DNA from: Zarea fungicola
Lineage: Eukaryota > Ascomycota > Sordariomycetes > Hypocreales > Cordycipitaceae
Assembly: GCA_900169235.1 (NCBI GenBank)
Contig: FWCC01000220.1
Span: forward strand, 1-64,000
Direction of reading: 5' to 3'
DNA length: 64,000 nucleotides
This document shows, in pieces, positions 56,814 through 64,000 of this stretch. The position numbers and the translations under genes are program-made. The notes under the pieces were generated by a model. That model was given only the letters and a program-made list of their open reading frames with translations, made no database searches and was not told the origin of the DNA. Numbering within the stretch: the stretch's first letter is position 1; the number at the start of each line of letters is the position of its first letter.

Positions 56814-59048
56814 CTAGGTAAATATCCCTCCCGAAGCATCTAATCGAGACCGTACCTCACGAACCAGTGCCTTGGCTTCTTCCACCTCGACACCGTCCTG
56901 GCAAAGCTCCGTCGCAAGCCGGTGTGCGACTGAATAATCTGCCGTCCGCATCGCGAACCGGGCCAGCCACATGCGCGCTTTGCTGGTCGCAGCCGTGACA
57001 CCAGTTCCTTCATTTCGTCCCTCTTCGCGCTCACCACCACCACCACCGCCGCCGCCGCCATCATCGTCAGAGCCCCCCGGTGAATCGTTATGCATCCGGA
57101 CCGAGTCAATGACTGCGCCGTCGGCGTCTCTCCCGGCAGGACCACCGCCATCTTCCTGCCCGACGCAGAGCTCCATGTATGACTTTGCCTCCTCTTCTTC
57201 ACCGAGCTGCTCATACATGGATGCGATTTGCAGTAGGACGTCTGGATCCATGTGCGCTGTTGATGCCCGAGCGCCCTCGCCACCGTTGCCGAGGCTGCTG
57301 CCGGCATCGTAGTACGCATCAGCCAGGAGGGCGCGTTTGAGCGCTTTGATGCCGTCCCGCTCCCGTCCCATCTTCTGCAGGCAGGATCCTACCGCCATCC
57401 ACATTTTGCCATCCCAGGGACGCAGTCCTGCTGCCTTTTTATAGTACCATAATGAGTACGTATGCATCTCGAGCATTTCATATGTCTGGCCTAGGCCGTA
57501 CCAGGCACGGTAGTCGCGACGGTTGACGTCGACGGCTCGGCGATATGATTCGATGGCAGCATGAGTATTCTTGAGCTCGACGTATTCGTGACCCATGAGT
57601 GTCCAAGCGGACAAGCAGGTTCTGTCCAGTGTCAAGGCGCGACGGAAGTATTGGACAGCCTTTTCATGCATGGATAGGAGCGAGTAGTAGTTTCCAATGA
57701 CAACACAGGATTCGGGGCGAAACTTGTCGACACTGGAGCACAAATGTGCTAAAAATGCGAGCTTGGGACGAAGATTAAGAACGTAGAGAATATTGGAGTA
57801 GTGATCCAAGGAATCAAGACGATGTGGATGGAGAGAGAGAATGCGGCTAAAGTGCTGCTCTGCCAGCATGAGATCTTTCTCATGGTACGCCAGCAAAGCG
57901 TTGCATGTAAGAAGAAAAGAAGATGTGGGGAATATGCCCATGAGCTGCTCCAGGGAGTTCGCGAGACCGGCAGAATGCTGGTAGAGCTCAAGCGAAGTAT
58001 GCAGATGGAACATGTATGACATGATATTCTGCGGACAGTGACGAGATATTCGATCCAGCTATGGAAAATTAGCATTTGTGATGCACCATGGATTCAGCGG
58101 CACATACATCCTCGACTCGTGAGGTTAGTGAGGTGATTTCCAACCAGCAACCCCAGTTCATGGGGAACTTGTGCACACTCTGGAGAAAGTATCCGAGTGC
58201 CTTTTTATCATTCTTTTCTTTGGCAAGAACCATGCCATATCTAAGGTGAAATATTAGTAAAAGTTCAATGGGAAAACAAGGTGAGTCTTTGCGCACAAAT
58301 ATTCTAGCCATCCTTGGCTACCAATCACTTCACCATCGACTGTCTTTGCGTCAAACCATGACGAGAGGTAGCTTCCGACGGCAAGCAGTTGTTTATTCAC
58401 GACTGTTCCCAGATCCTGCGGTCCAGTCACCATCTCTGAATCCTCCGCTTTCCGCTTCTCCCCAGACAGAAACTTGGCGTAAAGGGCAAGGAACAGGCTC
58501 TTTTGGCTGATGAGCGGTAAGGATGAACTGGAGGGCATTTCGGCCGGCTTGACTGCCTTTGCTTTGCCTTTGCTCGGTGAACCACTAGCACTAGAGTCCA
58601 AATTCGAGGTGAGCACTGTAGAGAAGAGCGAATCGGGCAGAAACACGGCTGCACAGCGGTCATACTCGCGACAGTCAAAGAGTGATTTTGCGAAGAGGTA
58701 CTTGCTGAGCTCTTTGGATTCTAGCTGCGCCTCCTCTGCATCCTGGTTTGGTAGAAATACGGGCGACAAGTGAGGTTGCTCAATATCCGCGGCGTCCTCC
58801 TGCTCCTGCTCTGATGTCTCTGGAAGAGACGTGAGAAGCTCGGCTGCCCTGAGCGTTGGAGACCAGAAAAAGAAGAAAGATGTTAGCCACCGAAATCTTG
58901 GGGAACGGACTTTTTCAACACAGGGGGAAAAAATAGAGCGGTACGCTTACCATTTTGCGGACTGATAGAGGCATCGTTCCGAGCATCTAACCACGGCGTC
59001 CTGCAAGGCGACCCGCAGCTGCGCAATCTCGTGCGCCGAGAGCGCCAT
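56814..59048 (-). CDS. CDC23: Anaphase-promoting complex subunit APC8/CDC23
   Basis: Four exons (59048-58951, 58848-58297, 58240-58108, 58058-56814) give 675 residues. The N-terminal APC8 region (about 5-260) includes KYLFAKSLFDCREYDRCAAV. Tandem TPR repeats follow, for example YLYGMVLAKEKNDKKALGYF, ESCVVIGNYYSLLSMHEKAV, CLSAWTLMGHEYVELKNTHA, DYRAWYGLGQTYEMLEMHTY and DGKMWMAVGSCLQKMGRERD. Between the last TPRs there is a low-complexity insert with a run of nine Gly. APC8 is a TPR scaffold of the APC/C ubiquitin ligase, which targets securin and cyclins. The second intron starts GTGCGC; it restores EYLYGMVL. Assignment is firm; the Gly insert is probably disordered. Confidence 0.94.
57038..57062 (-). 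repeat. GGC/GGT repeat encoding poly-Gly in APC8
   Basis: A CCACCG array on the + strand encodes the Gly run inside the TPR region of APC8. Confidence 0.75.
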
Positions 59049-59977
59049 GGTCTGTTTGGCGGCGCGACACCGGCGACAGCCTGACTAGACCCAGTCCGAG
59101 AGCTGTTTCGAAGAAAAGACTGCTCTGCGAGGTGAAAACAACTGAAATTGTTGGCGTTTGGATTAAGACTGAGGTTGATTTGGTGCAGTCGCTCCAAACA
59201 CTTGGGACGCTTTTCGAGGCCCGTCGCGATCTGCCCTGTTTGTGGCGCGTCGCTCACTGTGCCTCTTTGATTATTGGCACTGTAACCGGCACTGTACGCC
59301 TACACGCCTATTTAGCAGTGGAAGCTGAGTTATCTTCAATCGCTAATTAGGAAACAACGTAGGTAATTAAAGTCAAGGGATTGTGCCTGATTTAATTTTA
59401 AGCGAAGGCTTGAGCTTTAACTTCACCTGTACGGGCTTTGACGCAATTTCAATTCAGGACTTGGCTTGATGATGGCAGCGCAACTGATAAAGATTGCGGT
59501 GTCACACCGAGTAAAGTAGCAGTTGTAAATGAAACTGAAGATTTTGTAAAACTAGTATGATTTTTCATCTTACAATACCACTTCTTACAATACCACTTCT
59601 ATACCCATGTGCTTGTTTAATGCTAGTCGCTCTCCTTCCTTTCCTCTGCCCTGGATTCTACCTCATGCCGACCAGCCACAAGCCAGATAGGCTCTTACTC
59701 ATTCGGAACATATCACGACGCATGCCCAAAAAACGTTGTAGTACAAATCGCCATACCCCAGTGTCGATTTTAGGCATATTGTAAATAAGGAGAGATTAGA
59801 AAAATATTTCATGTTTTTATACAAGTTCTATATCGTGGTGTGACTCCTGGGATATTCTGTTTGTATTTAAACAATACCTTTGGGCTGGGGAGCTCAAGAC
59901 TTCACAAAATCAAGAGTCAAAAATTATGTACTCTTGAGTCCTCCCACACTCTGATGATGGATAACAAGGGAAGTAAC
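59049..59977. other. Intergenic region between APC8 promoter and ADH 3' flank
   Basis: The 929 bp contain a perfect 15-bp tandem duplication at 59570-59599. The rest is AT-rich with no gene supported. Confidence 0.6.
59570..59599. repeat. Perfect 15-bp tandem duplication
   Basis: The unit TTACAATACCACTTC occurs twice in direct succession. It is short and probably a replication-slippage product. Confidence 0.85.
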
Positions 59978-61179
59978 TTAATCGATATTAAAATTGATGA
60001 CAATCCGGCCCGTTACCTCCCCATGTCTAAGCTGTTGCACACTTTCTGGCAGCGCCGAGAGCCCGCGCACCTCGCAGACGGACTTGAGCAGGCCATGTTT
60101 CGCATATTCGAGAGCCGCCGCAGTATCTTGCATGGTACCTACAAGACTACCTCGAATACTGATATTTTTCAAAGCAAACAAGTTGGGATCCGCTCCGAGG
60201 TTGATATCACCGGCCGGCGGCAACGCGATGCAGATGATGCGGCCGCCGATGCGATCTCCGAGATAGGCGAAGGCGTCTATCTCGAGAAGTCAGAAACAAA
60301 AAGTATTGCGGAGTGGCAGTCTAATGCTCGCTGGAGGGGTATACCTTTGTACGCCTGGTAGGCTGTAACCAGAACTCCATGAGCTCCTATGCCATCAGCA
60401 ATCTCTCGGACTTTAGCTTGAACGTCATTTGTTTCCGTAAAGTCAACGAATGCGGCGGCGCCCATCCTGAGTGCTAAATCTCTCTTAGCCGTGCCGCTGT
60501 CAACAACAATTGGCTTCATTCCAAATGCCCTGTGCCAATCAGTGATCAAAACTTATCATGTTGTGTATATAATTCCACCGTACCTGGCAAGCTGTACACC
60601 CTGGATGCCGACCCCGCCACCGCCGCCCGGAAAGACGACCCAGTTACCAGGTATCAGGTTCGAGTCGACAAGTGCGCGGTGCATGGTTGAGGCACTGCAC
60701 ATAATGGGACCAGCGACTTCGTCAGGCACGCCATCAGGGATCCTCGAGGTGTAAATGGCCGGCGAGACAATGTACTCCTGGTAGGTGCCATTGGCCATGA
60801 GACCTGTGTAGATGGCATTTTGACAGTAGTTTTCCCTACCAGACCAGCACTGTTCGCAGCTGTGACAGACATCATGAATGGGCTTGACGCCGGCTCGATC
60901 GCCGACCTGCCAGTTTTTGACACTTTTGCCAACTTTGACAACAACGCCCGCTCCCTCGTGGCCTGCACACTTGGTACCGAATGTCGACATGGCCGGGAGT
61001 GCCCAATCGTTCATCATGAAGTGAACGTCGGACATGCAGAGACCGGTGGCATTGAGCTTGAGAAGGAGTTCACCGTCTTTTGGCTCTGGCACTTCTACCA
61101 TTTGTATCTCCACTTTGAAGTCTGGACCTTCATTTACCACCACGCCGGCCTTGCACTTTTTGGGAATCCTAGCAGCCAT
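59978..61179 (-). CDS. Zinc-containing alcohol dehydrogenase
   Basis: Three exons (61179-60584, 60529-60345, 60276-59978) give 359 residues. Catalytic zinc ligands are Cys48 (GLCMSDVH), His74 (CAGHEGAG) and Cys161 (PIMCSAS). The structural zinc site is CHSCEQCWSGRENYC (Cys105, 108, 111, 119). The Rossmann motif is PGGGGGVGIQGVQLA (about 184-198). LPPAGDINLGADPNLFALKN and IRGSLVGTMQDTA place it with fungal ADH1-type tetrameric medium-chain enzymes, which interconvert ethanol or other primary alcohols and aldehydes with NAD(H). The in-frame ATG at 61248 would add 23 residues without family resemblance, though a targeting peptide cannot be excluded. The substrate is not determined from sequence. 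Confidence 0.92.
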
Positions 61180-63559
61180 GTTTTGCAAAGTCGACTTACA
61201 TAACAGACAGTTCTTACTTTCGAGAACAGTTGGAATTTGCGTATGCATATTGTTGTAGCTCTTCTCATTGACATTTATTGGTGGGATCTATCATACTTCT
61301 TTATAGACGGCAGCCTAGCATGGCGAACATTGCTCTTGGGCTATCCAAATGAGAGATTGGTGTATTAGTTCTAGTGATGTGCTCAGTTCGTTAGGTGGCA
61401 AGTAATCGAGTCGACACAATTGTCGTCATTTTGTTGCAAATGGTAGCGATAATTTTCCCGTGTATTTTGGAGGTGCTCTGCCGACTCGATGGCCGTGAGT
61501 CAGCCTCACGACGAAGCAGCGAAGGGATAGAAAGCATTGACTCGACTACCTTGAGTCAGCATCAACTCATCCAACATAACATCGTATGAATGATTAGAGG
61601 GGAGAAAAAAATATACTCAAGGCACCATCAGCAAGTGAGCTGGCATATTATGAACCGATAGCAAAGAGATTTTCTTCTTCAATTCATTAGGCTGATAAAC
61701 CAAGCGCTTCAGTGAACTACAGGCACAAGATCTGTGGCTTGCTGTTGAATGATGTATTTTAGCGACTGTCCGCAGCTGGTTCTGGTTCATTTTCCATTTC
61801 CGGCACAATGTAGCTGCCGTCCTATCGAATGGCGGCGCGGGGTTTTGGCAGTAGCAATGATATTGAGCGATTGCTACAGAAGCACACGGAATGTGCTGCG
61901 TACGCTGCGCGCGCTGCTCGTAAACAAGCTAGGCAAAAGAACTATTACGGGAGATTATTACACCAGAGTAAACAGGAGGTAGATGAAACACCACTATCCA
62001 CCCTGAGATTGTTTTATCGAGTGCTTATTCAATTAGTTGGTCAATACCACTTTGGTACTATTAAGAAGTGAGTAGCTACGGGCATATTTGCTCTCAATCA
62101 CTTCTAGCTTAACTTTTCTATTATCTTTTGATAAGCAACCATCTTTTAGCCATCGAATGAGGTTAAATCTCGTATTAGTTTTCTAATACGTTCTTTAAAC
62201 ACGAACTTCATGGTGGTGTGAGGGAATAGTTCCACTGCTTTTTCAACGCCGATTATCTTACAATTCCAATCAATAGCAGACCCACGTAATGCCCTTTTTA
62301 ATAGAAAATGTTACCTTGATCAAAGACTACTTCAACCAGAATTCAACTTGTAGTGTTATTGTGAGTTTACTACCAAACTGTTCTAGAACTCTAGTCTTCG
62401 CCGAAAAACACTGTCAATTGAGCAGCCTTGTATAGGTACGGAATTATATGGGCCGAGTTCCATGATGATGGGGATTAATGTAACCTTAGAAAGACTTTAT
62501 TCAAAACTATGCGTCTCATATTCTACACACACAGAGCCATGCTATTTGGTTCGCCGGAAAATTATCGCTGCATCAACCTCGAGCACATACGGCAAGTGGG
62601 CAATTCGGGCGACCTAATCAGCCGGGCAAGGCGATGGAAATATGCCGTCGACCCACAGAGCACCGGGCGGCAATTTAAAAAAATATAAAGGTCATAAACT
62701 CATAAAGTAATAGAAAGTGCTAAAAGATATTCTGGCTGAATTAGCTCGGGCCTTTCGCCTCTGAATACATATAGGAGCTCTGGTTTGTTCAGCTAGCACT
62801 CCTACTCTCTTAAATCGCTAGCAAAGTATAACTAGAACGGGCAACTAGTGACCACAAATTACTTCACATTTAAGAAAAGTCTAAGCCATTTGCCTGTGAG
62901 AGAATCGCCAAGCCAGACCGCCGTGGAAATCGGTTACAACCTTGTCTAATCTCTCCACCATTCTTCGTGGCACTAACCTAGCTCGCAGATTAAATGACTC
63001 GCGCATGAGTTCTGGCTGAAGATCGCTCTATTAGCAGCCCTCATGTCCCGGTTCCACCCAAAATCGGAGAGGGGTTTGCGACGGATCTAGATGTGATGGA
63101 AGGGGTAGAAGGGGTAGCACTGCTCAATTTAATAGCGTGTGGTTACTTTATATTTAAGAAAATGAGCTACCATGGCTGGGTTTGCTACTTGATGGAGCTG
63201 TGCTACCTTGTAAAATGATGTTGCTCTATTTGTTCAACTGGTCAACTCGCTGCGGCGAAGCCCAAGATCCCGCTGCCTGTTTTTCGCTCCAGCAATTTGA
63301 CTTAACAAACGAGGGGTTGGTCGCCATCTTTGCCGGTTTGAGATGTAAATACTTTAGTCTGATAGGAGGGATATTTTCAGGAGTGTAAGCAACGAGAACC
63401 CATAAGCCTAGCAGAGAAAATAGTTAAGTTTCACTCATTCATTACCGCGCAATATTGCAAGATTTACCGCCCGATGGCGGGGATGGTCCCCTCTCTCGGG
63501 ATAAAACAACGGAGTGAACCAATCCTGTTGGCCTTGGTGGATATTAGTCCAGAAAGAAC
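61180..63559. other. 2.4-kb AT-rich region without supported genes
   Basis: The left end is the ADH promoter. A frame at 61829-62071 (80 codons, starting MAARGFGSSNDIERLLQKHT) has protein-like composition and ends beside a GTGAGT donor, so it may be an exon or a decayed gene. From about 62100 on, sequence is rich in TA and CTAG-type words. I found no terminal repeats or transposase motifs. Confidence 0.45.
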
Positions 63560-64000
63560 ATGAGTCGTGACAAGGCTGAGCTAGCAGTAAAAGAGATTGT
63601 CCGTCTTACTGCCCCTGTGCATTGCAATGATCAAATAATGGCCTCATTTGCCTGTGCGAGAAGGGACCAGGTAGAGCCCCTACTGGTACAGGCTGCCGAA
63701 CTAGAAACCGATGTCACTTCACCTTGCAAGGGCGCCGGCACACCAGTGAGTCAGTCATCGTAGGAAACAATAGAGTTAAACTATAAAGGCGTGAGATGAA
63801 CTATAGTTAGCGTAATAGTTTATATTTTATTAATGAATCTTAGCAATAGTTTCACTATTTAGAATCCTACTTTTGATGATGCTTTACTACATGAGCGTCG
63901 ACAGCGGCTCCTTCTACGGGTACAAGGAGCCGGAACCTATAAGCCAAACAAACTAGCAGTTACCATTGAGGGAATAAATATATCAACTCTCTTACGAGGG
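63560..64000 (+). CDS. Uncharacterised gene, 3' part cut by the window edge
   Basis: Two exons: 63560-63745 and 63863 to beyond 64000, joined by a 117-nt very AT-rich intron with GTGAGT donor and TTTAG acceptor; the phase is 0 on both sides. The 108 visible residues start MSRDKAELAVKEIVRLTAPV and in exon 2 read DDALLHERRQRLLLRVQGAG and KLAVTIEGINISTLLRG. No domain is recognised. The conceptual protein is helical and basic in exon 2, so a DNA- or RNA-binding role is possible but unproven. An upstream exon may exist. A perfect 9-bp inverted repeat lies within exon 2. Confidence 0.5.
63905..63932. repeat. Perfect 9-bp inverted repeat
   Basis: CGGCTCCTT and AAGGAGCCG are separated by 10 bases, so the strand can form a stable hairpin. 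It lies inside the predicted second exon of the edge gene. Confidence 0.8.

Noticed and set aside
61180..61248. Alternative ADH start 23 codons upstream.
   Set aside because: The extra residues do not resemble the family; kept only as a minor possibility for a targeting peptide.

Overview
The window is nuclear DNA of a filamentous ascomycete, most likely a sordariomycete of the Hypocreales. Seen in the sequence: protein genes on both strands, short GT-AG introns of about 50-120 nt with CTAAC/CTAAT-like branch sites, pyrimidine-rich leaders, and a full set of single-copy eukaryotic housekeeping genes. The order level is inference from protein character and intron style. No tRNA, rRNA, CRISPR, phage or intact transposon was found.

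Layout. 0.3-0.75 kb: PMP3-type membrane proteolipid gene (-). 0.75-4.5 kb: gene-poor. 4.5-6.7 kb: NRP1-like RanBP2 zinc-finger RNA-binding protein (+). 8.2-39 kb is a compact housekeeping block: F-box-like acidic protein (-), HAT2/RbAp48 (-), XRN1 (+), alpha/beta hydrolase of the YheT/EHT1 family (+), LOC1 (-), class II eIF4E (+), SAD1/USP39 (-), UTP13 (-), a fungal membrane-associated protein (+), MCM5 (-), VPS54 (+) and an unknown, possibly mitochondrial protein (-, 39.2-40.2 kb). From 40 to 56 kb genes are sparse and lie between non-coding stretches of 1.8-4.2 kb: a small secreted protein (-), farnesyl diphosphate synthase (-), an eight-exon short-chain dehydrogenase (+) and a proline-rich GPI-type wall protein (+). 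56.8-61.2 kb carries APC8/CDC23 (-) and a zinc alcohol dehydrogenase (-). The last 2.8 kb is AT-rich and ends in a gene cut by the window edge.

The genes do not form one pathway. Several share a theme: mRNA and ribosome metabolism (NRP1-like, XRN1, eIF4E2, SAD1, LOC1, UTP13), chromatin and cell cycle (HAT2, MCM5, APC8), and trafficking (VPS54). Divergent pairs that may share promoters are HAT2/XRN1, UTP13/unknown membrane protein (132 bp between start codons) and MCM5/VPS54. MCM5 has two ACGCGT (MCB) boxes upstream. LOC1 and UTP13 share an A7-T-rich element upstream.

Gene models were spliced by hand. Where I give exon coordinates, the reading phase closes across every junction. No clearly new multi-gene system was found. 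The most unusual items are a 6-nt microexon that carries the catalytic-site Asn of the SDR, a 27-nt repeat array in which the stop codon of the 30-32 kb gene sits where a Gln codon stands in the neighbouring unit, a GC-AG intron in the eIF4E2 gene, and a likely catalytically dead exonuclease domain in the NRP1-like protein.
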